From: Devosia sp. ZB163
GTDB lineage: Bacteria > Pseudomonadota > Alphaproteobacteria > Rhizobiales > Devosiaceae
Direction: 5' to 3'
DNA length: 64,000 nt
NCBI RefSeq assembly: GCF_028613635.1
Contig: NZ_JAQRMY010000001.1
Location: 1,566,052 to 1,630,051 of the forward strand
The position numbers were made by a program, and so were the translations under genes. The notes under the pieces were generated by a model. The model was not told the origin of the DNA. It was given only the letters and a program-made list of their open reading frames with translations, and ran no database searches. Positions 48,722-57,119 of this stretch are shown here, in pieces. Position 1 is the stretch's first letter; each line of letters opens with the position of its first letter.

Positions 48722-49545
48722 TGCGTCCCCCCGCCGGCGTGGATGGCTTCATGCAGCGCGTGCGACACCTCGTGGGTGGTGGCGCGATATTCTTCGGAGG
48801 TGCGGTATTCGGCGTTGCGCTCACCGCTGGTCTTGAGCGGCAGGTCGGCGAACACCTGGCCCGGGCGGGCCTTCATCACCACGATGCGATTGCTGAGATA
48901 GGCGCTCTCGAACACCGAGTGGGTGACGAAGATCACGGTGACGCCGGACTGCTTCCAGAGGCGCAGCACGTCGTCGTTGAGCTTCTGCCGGGTGATCTCG
49001 TCGAGTGCCGCGAACGGCTCATCCATCAAGAGCAGCTTGGGCTTGGTGACCAGCGCGCGGGCGATCGAGACGCGCATCTTCATGCCGCCCGACAGTTCGC
49101 GCGGATAGGCATCGGCGAAATCGGCGAGGCCGACCGAGGCCAGCGTCTCCATGATGCGGGCGCGGGCGGCGGCCTTGCTCACGCGCTGCAGGCGGAGCGG
49201 CAGGTAGACGTTACCGAACACCGTCTGCCACGGCATCAGCGTCGGTTCCTGAAACACGAAGCCGACATCGCCCTCGGGCAGGCCCCGCGAATTGATCTTG
49301 GAGGAGGGCCAGTCGATGCTGCCCGAACTGGCGCCGCCGAGGCCGGCAATGATCCGGAGCGCCGTGGACTTTCCGCAGCCAGATGGGCCGAGCAGGCTCA
49401 GGAACTCGCCGCGCTGGACGTCGAGCGACATGTCCTTGAGCGCCAGCGTGCCATTGGAGAAGACTTTCGAGACGTTGCGCATGGAGACGACGGTCTGCGC
49501 CGATGTCGTTGCGGTCCCCGGCTCGGCGAGGGAGAGATCAGTCAA
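48718..49545 (-). CDS. ABC transporter ATP-binding protein (SsuB/TauB type)
   Basis: This 275-aa ATPase has Walker A GPSGCGKST, signature LSGGMKMR and Walker B LLLMDEPFAALDE. It serves the NMT1-type importer. A hairpin at 49573-49596 separates it from the binding-protein gene. Confidence 0.95.
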   Translation of the reverse strand: MTDLSLAEPGTATTSAQTVVSMRNVSKVFSNGTLALKDMSLDVQRGEFLSLLGPSGCGKSTALRIIAGLGGASSGSIDWPSSKINSRGLPEGDVGFVFQEPTLMPWQTVFGNVYLPLRLQRVSKAAARARIMETLASVGLADFADAYPRELSGGMKMRVSIARALVTKPKLLLMDEPFAALDEITRQKLNDDVLRLWKQSGVTVIFVTHSVFESAYLSNRIVVMKARPGQVFADLPLKTSGERNAEYRTSEEYRATTHEVSHALHEAIHAGGGTH

Positions 49546-49572
49546 GTGCGTTAGCCCACGTTAGGGTCGAAC

Positions 49573-49596
49573 GGCGCGGGCGGGATTGCCCGCGCC
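49573..49596. terminator. Intercistronic hairpin after the binding-protein gene
   Basis: A 9-bp stem GGCGCGGGC/GCCCGCGCC with a 6-nt loop and no T-run. Such hairpins protect the binding-protein mRNA or attenuate downstream genes. Confidence 0.55.
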
Positions 49597-49608
49597 GAGT
49601 TGGTATTC

Positions 49609-50613
49609 TTACTGCACGAGCTCCTTGCCAAGGCCCTGGCAGACGAGTTCAGTGGTAAATGCCTGCGTGTAGTCGATGCCGTCCTCGAACACTCCGACGG
49701 CCTTCATCTGCTCGTAGAAGCTCTTCCAGCGCGCATCGGTCATGCAGCCGATGCCATTGGCCTCGGCGTCGCCGGAAACGACGATGCCGTATTCCTTCAT
49801 CTTGGCGAGGCCATACGCGAGCTGACCGTCGGTCATCTCGGGATTGTCCTTCTTGATCAGCTCGTTGGCGGCAGCGTTGTCGCCGTACAGGTAGTTGTAC
49901 CAGCCGATGATGGTGGCTTCGACGAAGCGCTTGGCCACGTCCTTGTTGGCGTCGTACCAGGGCTTCATCGTCTCGATGGTGGTCGAGTACGGCTCGAAGC
50001 CGTTGTCGGCGAGCAGGAACACCTGCGGCGCCCAGCCGGCCTGCTTCTCGATCTCGTACGGCTCGGAAGTCAGGTAGCCCTGCTGGATCGCCATCTTGTC
50101 GGCGATGAACGGCGCCGGGTTGAAGGTGTAGGGCTCGAACTTCTCATCGACGAAGCCGGTGTAGGCGGACTTCATCCAGCTGAAGTACGAGATGAAGCCG
50201 TCCTTGGAGAGAATGTACTTCGAGGCACCGGCGAGGTCGGCGAAGGTCTTGAAGCCCGCATCCGGATGAGCCAGCAGCACCTGCGGGTCCTTCTGGAAGA
50301 TCGAGGCGATGGTGAGGGTCGGGATGCCTTCCTTGACCGCGTCGATAGCAGTGGTCGGGCCACCCATGTAGAAGTTGATCTGCCCGCCGATCAGCAGCGA
50401 GCGATTGGCGCCCTGCGGGCCACCCTGGCGGATGGTGACGTCGAGATTGTACTTGGCATAGGTGCCGTCTGCGACGGCCTGATAGTAGCCGCCGTGCTCT
50501 GCCTGCGCGAGCCAGTTGGTGCCGAAGCTCACCTTGTCCTGGGCATAGGCGCCCGAAATGCCCACCGCCAGCGCTACCAGGCCGGCAGAAGCGAGCTTGC
50601 TCAGATGGTCCAT
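49609..50613 (-). CDS. NMT1/THI5-like ABC substrate-binding protein
   Basis: This 334-aa periplasmic protein has a signal peptide (1-25, cut after AYA). The NMT1/THI5-type fold contains FGTNWLAQAEHGGYYQA and a ligand-pocket GGPQGANRSLLIGGQ. Relatives bind pyrimidines, purine-like rings, taurine or riboflavin; the ligand here is unknown. It is the first gene of a six-gene minus-strand operon and has a structured leader (50640-50700). Confidence 0.92.
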   Translation of the reverse strand: MDHLSKLASAGLVALAVGISGAYAQDKVSFGTNWLAQAEHGGYYQAVADGTYAKYNLDVTIRQGGPQGANRSLLIGGQINFYMGGPTTAIDAVKEGIPTLTIASIFQKDPQVLLAHPDAGFKTFADLAGASKYILSKDGFISYFSWMKSAYTGFVDEKFEPYTFNPAPFIADKMAIQQGYLTSEPYEIEKQAGWAPQVFLLADNGFEPYSTTIETMKPWYDANKDVAKRFVEATIIGWYNYLYGDNAAANELIKKDNPEMTDGQLAYGLAKMKEYGIVVSGDAEANGIGCMTDARWKSFYEQMKAVGVFEDGIDYTQAFTTELVCQGLGKELVQ

Positions 50614-50639
50614 CGTGTAGTCTCCCTGTTAAAGACTCC

Positions 50640-50700
50640 GCCGGGCTTGTCCCCCGCCCGTCGGATAGGCAAACTTGGGTGCCAGGTGGCACGGAGGGGC
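50640..50700 (-). promoter_or_regulatory. Structured leader, possible riboswitch
   Basis: A long stem (50652-50661 with 50691-50699) and a competing GTGCC/GGCAC hairpin (50679-50692) share bases, so only one can form at a time, as in a switch. It precedes an NMT1-family transporter gene. The xanthine riboswitch was first named the NMT1 motif from that association. I cannot verify the consensus by eye. Confidence 0.3.
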
Positions 50701-50843
50701 ATTCATTCCGCGCCCCGCCGGAAAAGAAAAGCCCAAATATACGCCATTTCCGCAACTGCTGCCGGAATAGGCAGCGCGGATTGGTTTGGGGCTATCTTTG
50801 ACGACCGTTTGACGTTTAGGTGAGCATACACATAGGGGGTCCT

Positions 50844-51233
50844 GTGCATAAGCCGCTTTCGCCCGACAGCATCCACCCGCCTTTTGCCCCCTATAGCCCC
50901 GGGGTCGAGGTCAATTCGCGCTCGCGCCTCGTCTTCGTTTCGGGCCAGCTCGGGATCGCCAAGGACGGCACGATCCCACCCGATTGCGAGGGGCAGGCCC
51001 GACTCGCCTTCGAAAACATCGCGGCGATTCTCGCCGAGGCCGAGATGGCCCTGAAGGACATCGTCCGCATCAACGCCTTCGTCACTGGCCGTGAACACCT
51101 CCAGCCCTACATGCAGGTGCGCAACGGCCTGTTCGGCGACCCGCTTCCCGCTTCGACGCTGATGATCGTCGCCGGTTTCGCCCGGCCGGAATTCGTCGTC
51201 GAGATCGAGGCCGTGGCCGCCACGCCCGGCTGA
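50844..51233 (+). CDS. RidA-family enamine/imine deaminase
   Basis: This 129-aa RidA/YjgF protein has the conserved VFVSGQLGI and a central IVRINAFVTG, with the Arg that binds carboxylate in the RidA pocket near the C-terminus. RidA hydrolyses reactive enamines and imines made by lyases. GTG 50844 has AGGGGG just upstream and gives the usual RidA N-terminus. It heads the plus-strand catabolic operon that includes an ammonia-lyase-like enzyme. Confidence 0.85.
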   Translation: MHKPLSPDSIHPPFAPYSPGVEVNSRSRLVFVSGQLGIAKDGTIPPDCEGQARLAFENIAAILAEAEMALKDIVRINAFVTGREHLQPYMQVRNGLFGDPLPASTLMIVAGFARPEFVVEIEAVAATPG

Positions 51234-51252
51234 ACTGCTATCGGACCGACAC

Positions 51253-52044
51253 ATGACCTACCGCAAGATCTGGTGGAACGACTTCTCCGCCCTCGACTTC
51301 CACGGGCTCGACCCGATGAAGACCATCGCCGTCTTCCCGGTGGCCGCCATCGAGCAGCACGGCCCGCATCTGCCGGTCGGCACTGACACGATCATCAACC
51401 AGGGCCATCTTGACCTCCTGGTGGAGCGGGTCCCGGAGGACCTCGATATCCGCATCCTGCCGGTGCAGGCGGTGGGCAAGTCCAACGAGCACATCTGGCA
51501 GAAGGGGACGATCAGCGGTACGGCGACCAACCTGATCGAAGCCTGGACGCAGATCGGGCTCGAGATCGCCCGCACGGGCATCCGCAAGGTGGTGTTCGTC
51601 AACAGCCACGGCGGCAACGTCTCGATGCTCGACATCGTGGCGCGCGAACTGCGGGTGGAGTCCGGCATGCTCGCGGTGAAGGCGGGCTGGAGCCATTTCT
51701 GGCCCAAGGACATCTACTCCGAGGTCGAGAACCGCTACGGCATCCACGGCGGCGACAGCGAGACCTCGCTGGTGATGCACTTCAGGCCGGAACTCGTGCA
51801 GCTCGACCGCCTGCAGGACTTCCCCTCGGTCGCCCAGCGCGACGAGCAGCAGTACAAGTACATGCGCCCCACCGGCATGCTGAGCTACGCCTGGATCGCC
51901 AGCGACATCCACCCCAAGGGGGCCGCGGGCGAGGCGAGCAAGGCGACGGCAGACAAGGGCCGCATCACGGTCGAGGCCGCCGTCGACGGCTTCATCGAAC
52001 TGCTGCGGGAAGTGGAAAGCTATCCGGTTCCGGACACGGCCTGA
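51253..52044 (+). CDS. Creatininase-family amidohydrolase
   Basis: This 263-aa protein has metal ligands in AIEQHGPHLPVGTD, FVNSHGGN and HGGDSETS, all canonical. The family includes creatinine amidohydrolase, FAPy deformylase and mycofactocin protease MftE. Ring-opening of a cyclic amide (such as a hydantoin) is plausible here but unproven. It is 19 nt downstream of the RidA gene. Confidence 0.92.
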   Translation: MTYRKIWWNDFSALDFHGLDPMKTIAVFPVAAIEQHGPHLPVGTDTIINQGHLDLLVERVPEDLDIRILPVQAVGKSNEHIWQKGTISGTATNLIEAWTQIGLEIARTGIRKVVFVNSHGGNVSMLDIVARELRVESGMLAVKAGWSHFWPKDIYSEVENRYGIHGGDSETSLVMHFRPELVQLDRLQDFPSVAQRDEQQYKYMRPTGMLSYAWIASDIHPKGAAGEASKATADKGRITVEAAVDGFIELLREVESYPVPDTA

Positions 52045-52090
52045 GGCCGCCCCCATTGCAGCGCGCCGCAACTGCCGGTAATTCCGGCAG

Positions 52091-53644
52091 ATGCAGCCCG
52101 TTCACGCCACCTCGCACTCCCTCACTCTCGACGGCACGCCGCTCACCTTCCGTCACCTGGCCCAGATCGGGCAGCGCGCCACTTCGCTGACTCCCGATGC
52201 CGCCGCCATGGCGCGCGTGGATGCGGCCCGCAAGGTGCTGGACGACAAGATCGCCCGGGGTGAGCCGGTCTATGGGGCCACCACAGGCGTCGGCGCGATG
52301 AAGGACGTCGAGTGGACGCCCGAGCAGCTCGAGGCGTTCAACATGGGCCTCGTACGGGCCCACCATTTCGGTACCGGCTCGCCGTTCCCCAGCTCGATCG
52401 TGCGCGCCGCCATGGCCATTCGCGTCAACACCGCGCTGACCGGCCGCGTCGGCTGCTCGCGCGGGCTCGTCAACGCCTATCTCGATCTGCTCGCCAATGA
52501 CGTGGTGCCGGTGGTGCGCCGCACCGGATCGATCGGCACCGCCGACATTGGTCTTATGGGCCAGATCGGGGCCGTACTGACCGGGGTGGGTGAGGCTGTC
52601 TACCAGAACCGCCGCATGTCGGCGGAAGCGGCGCTCGCTGAAGCCGGCCTCCAGCCTTGCCGGATGGCCCCGCGCGACAGCCTGGCGTCGATCAGCGTCA
52701 ATGCCGTCGGCTTTGCCGCGGCGGCCGAGGCGACCCGCTCGGCAGCCTCGGCCGTGCGCATGCTGCTGGCGACCAGCCTCACGACGGCCGGCGCGCTGGG
52801 CGCCTCGCGCGATCCGTGGAAGGCCGTGGCGCATGTCGGAACGGAGCGTGAGGCCGAGATCGGCGGTTGGCTCTACCGCAACGCCATGGGCTGGGACTGG
52901 CCCAACGCCACGCATATCCAGGACCCGCTGAGCCTGCGCATGATGCCCCAGGTCTTCGGCTCGACCTTCGATGCGTTGCTCATTGTCGGGAGGACGATCC
53001 TCGCGGCGACCGGCCGCACCGACGACAATCCGGTCGTGGTGGACGGGCAGGTGCTGACCTCGGGCGGCTCGCTGCCGCTGGACGTGACGATCTATCTGCA
53101 GATGGCACAATTGGCGCTGGCTCACGCGGCGCGCAACTCGTTCAACCGCTGTGTGCTGCTGAGCAACGGGGCGCGCCGCGACCTGCCGATCAACCTCGTG
53201 CCGCGCGGCGCCATCGCCACCGGCTTCGGGCCGATCATCAAGCTGGCAGGTGAGCTTTTCGCCCGGGTGCTGTCCATGTCCACGCCGGTCTCGGCGCAAG
53301 CCATGGTGGTTGCTGCCGGCCTCGAGGACGAAGCGGCGTTCCTGCCGCTCGTGGTCGAGCGCTTCGAACGCCAGGTGCGCGCGTTGCGCCGCCTCGCCGC
53401 GCTGGAAGGTCTACTCTCCGCCCAGGCCATGGATATCCATGGCGACCGGCCGACCGGGGTCCCGGCCCTGATCTATGAGAAGGTCCGGCGGCACGCGGCC
53501 TATTATGAGGTGGATCGGCCGCTGTCGGCGGAGGTCGAGATCATCGAAAGCGATCTGGGTTCCGAGGCAAGCCTGTCGGAACTGATTTCGCTCGCTCCCA
53601 TTGCTGGCTTGGACGAGTTTTTCGCGCTGGGTCCGGTGGCGTAG
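52091..53644 (+). CDS. HAL-family lyase lacking the MIO triad; candidate ergothionase
   Basis: This 517-aa protein has the fold of histidine/phenylalanine ammonia-lyases. The catalytic-Tyr motif is kept as VYGATTGVG (Tyr61), and QDPLSLRMMPQVFG matches the family. The Ala-Ser-Gly triad that self-cyclises to MIO is replaced by Thr150-Ala151-Asp152, so the electrophile cannot form. Ergothionase, which eliminates trimethylamine from ergothioneine to give thiourocanate, is a known HAL relative that works without MIO. Neighbouring thiohydantoin and urocanase-like enzymes support that role. Alternatives are lyases for S-methyl-ergothioneine or another betaine. Confidence 0.85.
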   Translation: MQPVHATSHSLTLDGTPLTFRHLAQIGQRATSLTPDAAAMARVDAARKVLDDKIARGEPVYGATTGVGAMKDVEWTPEQLEAFNMGLVRAHHFGTGSPFPSSIVRAAMAIRVNTALTGRVGCSRGLVNAYLDLLANDVVPVVRRTGSIGTADIGLMGQIGAVLTGVGEAVYQNRRMSAEAALAEAGLQPCRMAPRDSLASISVNAVGFAAAAEATRSAASAVRMLLATSLTTAGALGASRDPWKAVAHVGTEREAEIGGWLYRNAMGWDWPNATHIQDPLSLRMMPQVFGSTFDALLIVGRTILAATGRTDDNPVVVDGQVLTSGGSLPLDVTIYLQMAQLALAHAARNSFNRCVLLSNGARRDLPINLVPRGAIATGFGPIIKLAGELFARVLSMSTPVSAQAMVVAAGLEDEAAFLPLVVERFERQVRALRRLAALEGLLSAQAMDIHGDRPTGVPALIYEKVRRHAAYYEVDRPLSAEVEIIESDLGSEASLSELISLAPIAGLDEFFALGPVA

Positions 53645-53738
53645 CATGGCGGAGTATGACTTTTGTCGGGTCTCCGTATAGGTTTGCCTCCAACTCCGGG
53701 CCAGGGATCACGCAGGGCCGGACAACAAGGAGACCATC

Positions 53739-54647
53739 ATGCTTTCCAAGAAACTGCTCGGTGCCGTAGCGGCACTGGCCTTCACGGTGACTGCAGCCAA
53801 TGCGCAGGTCGTCGTCTCCTCCAAGATCGATACCGAGGGTGGCCTGCTCGGTAACATCATCAGCCAGGTCCTGCAGGCCAACGGCGTGCCGGTGACCGAG
53901 AAGATCCAGCTCGGCGGCACGCCCGTCGTGCGCCAGGCGATCACCGCCGGCGAGATCGACATCTATCCCGAGTACACCGGCAACGCCGCGTTCTTCTTCA
54001 ACAAGGCCGACGACCCGCTCTGGAACGATGCGACCAAAGCCTATGAAGAGGCCAAGAAGCTCGACCTCGAAGCCAACAAGATCGTCTGGCTGTCGCCGGC
54101 TCCGGCCAACAACACCTGGGCCGTGGCGCTCCGCAAGGACGTCGCCGAGCCCAACAAGCTCGTGACCTTCTCCGACTTCGGCAAGTGGGTCGCCGGTGGC
54201 GGCAACGTGAAGCTTGCCGCTTCGGCCGAGTTCGTCTCCTCGCCGGCCGCGCTGCCCAAGTTCCAGGAAGTCTATGGCTTCACGCTGAAGCCCGACCAGC
54301 TGGTAACGCTCTCGGGTGGTGATACCGCAGCGACCATCGCGGCAGCGGCGCAGCAGACAAATGGTGTAAACGCAGCAATGGTCTACGGCACGGACGGCGG
54401 CATTGCGCCGTCGGGCCTCGTGGTGCTGCAGGACGACAAGGGCGTGCAGCCGGTCTACGAGCCCGCTCCGATCATCCGCGAGGAAGTGCTCAAGGCCAAT
54501 CCGCAGATCGAAGAGCTTCTGAAGCCGGTGTTCGCCAAGCTCGACCTGACGACGCTGCAGGAGCTCAATGGCCGCATCCAGGTCGGCGGCGAAGCCGCCA
54601 AGGACGTCGCCATCGACTGGCTGAAGACCAACGGCTTCCTGAAGTAA
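53739..54647 (+). CDS. OsmF/OpuC-type (quaternary amine) ABC substrate-binding protein
   Basis: This 302-aa periplasmic protein has a signal peptide (1-22) and the QAT-family fold (GGTPVVRQAITAGEIDIYPE, then YTGNAAFFF). The family binds glycine betaine, choline and, in EgtU, ergothioneine through an aromatic cage. AAGGAG precedes the ATG. A terminator-like hairpin follows, favouring high expression. In this operon the ligand is probably a betaine such as ergothioneine. Confidence 0.92.
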   Translation: MLSKKLLGAVAALAFTVTAANAQVVVSSKIDTEGGLLGNIISQVLQANGVPVTEKIQLGGTPVVRQAITAGEIDIYPEYTGNAAFFFNKADDPLWNDATKAYEEAKKLDLEANKIVWLSPAPANNTWAVALRKDVAEPNKLVTFSDFGKWVAGGGNVKLAASAEFVSSPAALPKFQEVYGFTLKPDQLVTLSGGDTAATIAAAAQQTNGVNAAMVYGTDGGIAPSGLVVLQDDKGVQPVYEPAPIIREEVLKANPQIEELLKPVFAKLDLTTLQELNGRIQVGGEAAKDVAIDWLKTNGFLK

Positions 54648-54671
54648 GCTTCGACAGGCGCATGCATTTTG

Positions 54672-54707
54672 GGGGTGGGCAGGACGACTGCCCACCCCTA
54701 GTGTTTT
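54672..54707 (+). terminator. Terminator/attenuator after the QAT binding-protein gene
   Basis: An 11-bp stem GGGGTGGGCAG/CTGCCCACCCC with a 5-nt loop is followed by TAGTGTTTT. It probably makes the binding protein more abundant than the downstream membrane components. Confidence 0.75.
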
Positions 54708-54743
54708 GGGTATGCTTGGGTTCTGCAAAATGATGCCGGGAGA

Positions 54744-54873
54744 CCCCTCACCCGTCTCGGCCTTCGGCCGATCCACCCTCTCCCCGACGGGGAGAGGAAC
54801 AGTGGTGATCACCGATGCTGCGGAATTCTTCTCCCCGTCGGGGAGAAGGTGGCGCATAGCGCCGGATGAGGGG
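54744..54873. repeat. B-type palindromic repeat (inverted copy)
   Basis: Same family as 47701-47829, in opposite orientation. Its last bases (GAGGGG) act as the likely Shine-Dalgarno of the following permease gene. Confidence 0.85.
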
Positions 54874-54881
54874 TGCGGGCA

Positions 54882-56072
54882 TTGAGTTCGATTGCCATCA
54901 CCGATCGCCATCCGACGTTCGCCATCGACAAGCTCGGCGTGCTGATCGCCGTGCTTGCGGCGGTTGCCTCGTTCCTGCCGTTCGCGGCCTTCCGCGCCAA
55001 CCGGATCGTGCTGGGTGAAGCCAAGGGCATCTTTGCTGCGCTGCCCGAGTGGGAAGCAGCGGTGCTCGCCGTGGTACTGGCCGCGGGGATTGGCATCGCC
55101 CTGTTCAGGACGCCAACCGTCTGGCGGCTGGCGACCAGCCTGATCGTGCTGGCGCTGCTGTTCATCGCCATTGGCCACGCCGGCACCTTCCTCACACCGC
55201 CCGGCGACAGGATTGCCCGCGTATCGCCCGGCGCCGGCTTCTGGTTGCTGATCTTCGCCTTCGCGCTGCTGGCCGCCGACGCCATCGCGCGGCTGAAGCT
55301 GAAGCCGTGGACACGGCTCGGCGTGCTCGGTGTCGTCGCAGTGTTCTTCGCGGTGCTGCTTGGCTCTGGAACACTCAACGACCTCTCGATCCTGCGCGAG
55401 TACTTCAACCGCGGCGAGACCTTCTGGCGCGAGGCGCAGACGCATCTGGCGCTGGCTCTCGGCTCGCTCGCGGCAGCTACCGTCGTGGGCATCCCGCTGG
55501 GAGTACTGTGCCACCGCAACAGCCGATTGCGTGTGCCCGTGCTGAACGTGCTGAACGCGGTGCAGACCATCCCCTCGATCGCGCTTTTCGGCCTGCTCAT
55601 CGCGCCACTCGCCTGGGTGGCCGCCAATGTGCCGGGGGCATCGGCGGTGGGCATATCCGGCATCGGTGCGGCGCCGGCCATGGTGGCGCTCTTTGCCTAT
55701 TCGCTGCTGCCGGTCGTGGCCAACACCGTGGTCGGTCTCGAGGGCGTGCCCTACGCCGCCGATGACGCGGCCAAGGGCATGGGCATGACCGACTGGCAGC
55801 GGCTGGTGACGGTGCAGTTCCCGCTGGCCTTCCCGGTGATCCTCACCGGCATCCGGATTGTGCTGGTGCAGAACATCGGCCTCGCCACCATCGCCGCGCT
55901 GATCGGCGGCGGCGGCTTCGGCGTGTTCGTATTCCAGGGCGTCGGGCAGACGGCGATGGACCTGGTGTTGCTGGGCGCCGTGCCGACCGTGGCGCTGGCC
56001 TTCGCTGCGGCCGTAGTGCTCGATGCAATCGTGGAAATGGTCAGCCCGAGAGGGGTGGAACGTGAGGACTGA
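54882..56072 (+). CDS. OpuC-type ABC permease with N-terminal membrane extension
   Basis: This 396-aa protein (TTG 54882; GTG 54873 is also possible) has a normal OpuC-like permease in its second half (AVQTIPSIALFGLLIAPL, then GLEGVPYAADDAAKGMGMTD). About five extra helices occupy the N-terminus. No ATG is available, and the Shine-Dalgarno lies in the repeat. It forms a heterodimer or alternates with the second permease at 57116. Confidence 0.9.
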   Translation: MSSIAITDRHPTFAIDKLGVLIAVLAAVASFLPFAAFRANRIVLGEAKGIFAALPEWEAAVLAVVLAAGIGIALFRTPTVWRLATSLIVLALLFIAIGHAGTFLTPPGDRIARVSPGAGFWLLIFAFALLAADAIARLKLKPWTRLGVLGVVAVFFAVLLGSGTLNDLSILREYFNRGETFWREAQTHLALALGSLAAATVVGIPLGVLCHRNSRLRVPVLNVLNAVQTIPSIALFGLLIAPLAWVAANVPGASAVGISGIGAAPAMVALFAYSLLPVVANTVVGLEGVPYAADDAAKGMGMTDWQRLVTVQFPLAFPVILTGIRIVLVQNIGLATIAALIGGGGFGVFVFQGVGQTAMDLVLLGAVPTVALAFAAAVVLDAIVEMVSPRGVERED

Positions 56073-56080
56073 GCGCACCA

Positions 56081-56147
56081 CCCCTCATCCGGCGCTGCGC
56101 GCCACCTTCTCCCCGACGGGGAGAAGAACAGGGCGCCGACTGCGCCC
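56081..56147. repeat. B-type palindromic repeat, half copy
   Basis: Only the left half (CCCCTCATCCGGCGCTGCGC to the first CGACGGGGAG core, then GCGCCGACTGCGC) is present, a truncated element between the permease and ATPase genes. Confidence 0.75.
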
Positions 56148-56180
56148 CCGTGAGAGGTTGAGCCCCGGAGGAACCGGCAA

Positions 56181-57119
56181 GTGATCGAGATCGACGCCTT
56201 GACCAAGGACTATCTCGAGCTGACGGTCGTCGATCACGTGAGCCTCACCGTTGCGGACGGCGAGATCGCGGTGATCGTCGGGACCTCCGGATCGGGCAAG
56301 ACGACGCTGCTGCGAATGATCAACCGGCTGATCGAGCCGACCTCGGGGACGGTGAAGATCGACGGGCAGGATACGCGCGCCGTGCCGGCCTTCGAACTGC
56401 GGCGCCGGATCGGCTACGCCATCCAGGGGCATGGGCTGTTTCCACATCGGACGGTGGGGCAGAACATCGCCACGGTGCCGACGCTGCTCGGCTGGGACAA
56501 GCAGAAGATCGCGGCACGGGTGGATGAGCTTCTGAGCTTGTTCCAGCTCGAGCCCGCGGAATTTCGCGACCGCCTGCCGAGCGAACTGTCGGGCGGCCAG
56601 CAGCAGCGCGTCGGCGTGGCGCGGGCGCTGGCGGCGGAGCCCAGGCTCCTGCTGATGGACGAGCCGTTCGGCGCGCTCGATCCGATCATCCGCGCCAAGG
56701 CGCAATCGGACCTGCTCGCCATCCAGAAGCGCTTCGGCACGACCATCGTGCTGGTGACGCACGACATGGAGGAGGCGATCCACCTCGGGTCGCGGATCGC
56801 CGTGATGGACAAGGGCAAGCTCCTGCAATACGCGCCGCCCGCCGAGATCATCGCCCGGCCGGCGACGCCGTTCGTCGCCGAGCTGATCGGGACCGGCGAG
56901 CGGCCGTTCCGGCTGCTGTCGCTGGGCAAGGTCCGCGACCTCGTCGAGCCCGGCCCGGCGCAGGGCGAGCCGATCTCCGCCGATGCCTCGCTGCGCGACG
57001 CCTATGCCGAGTGCCTGTGGAGCGGCCGCGAGGTGCTGCCGGTGATCGACGCCGACGGGAAGATCATCGGCCGTATCCGACGCGACGACATCGCCCGCCG
57101 GGCCGAGCGCCCGCAATGA
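56181..57119 (+). CDS. OpuCA-type ABC ATP-binding protein
   Basis: This 312-aa ATPase has Walker A GTSGSGKTT, signature LSGGQQQR and Walker B LLLMDEPFGALDP. A C-terminal CBS-like half (about 255-305) is as in osmoprotectant transporters. GTG 56181 follows GGAGGAA. The next permease starts inside its stop (ATGA). Confidence 0.95.
   Translation: MIEIDALTKDYLELTVVDHVSLTVADGEIAVIVGTSGSGKTTLLRMINRLIEPTSGTVKIDGQDTRAVPAFELRRRIGYAIQGHGLFPHRTVGQNIATVPTLLGWDKQKIAARVDELLSLFQLEPAEFRDRLPSELSGGQQQRVGVARALAAEPRLLLMDEPFGALDPIIRAKAQSDLLAIQKRFGTTIVLVTHDMEEAIHLGSRIAVMDKGKLLQYAPPAEIIARPATPFVAELIGTGERPFRLLSLGKVRDLVEPGPAQGEPISADASLRDAYAECLWSGREVLPVIDADGKIIGRIRRDDIARRAERPQ

Noticed and set aside
50640..50700. TPP (thiamine) riboswitch upstream of the THI5-like binding protein
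   Set aside because: The conserved TPP-box CTGAGA and ACCTG...GGATAATGC elements are not visible.
53541..56081. 846-aa open frame on the minus strand, plus similar long antisense frames (e.g. 7607-8899 plus, 32526-34496 minus, 57002-58816 minus)
   Set aside because: They lie opposite well-recognised genes, are full of Arg/His/Gln low-complexity typical of high-GC antisense frames, and match no family.
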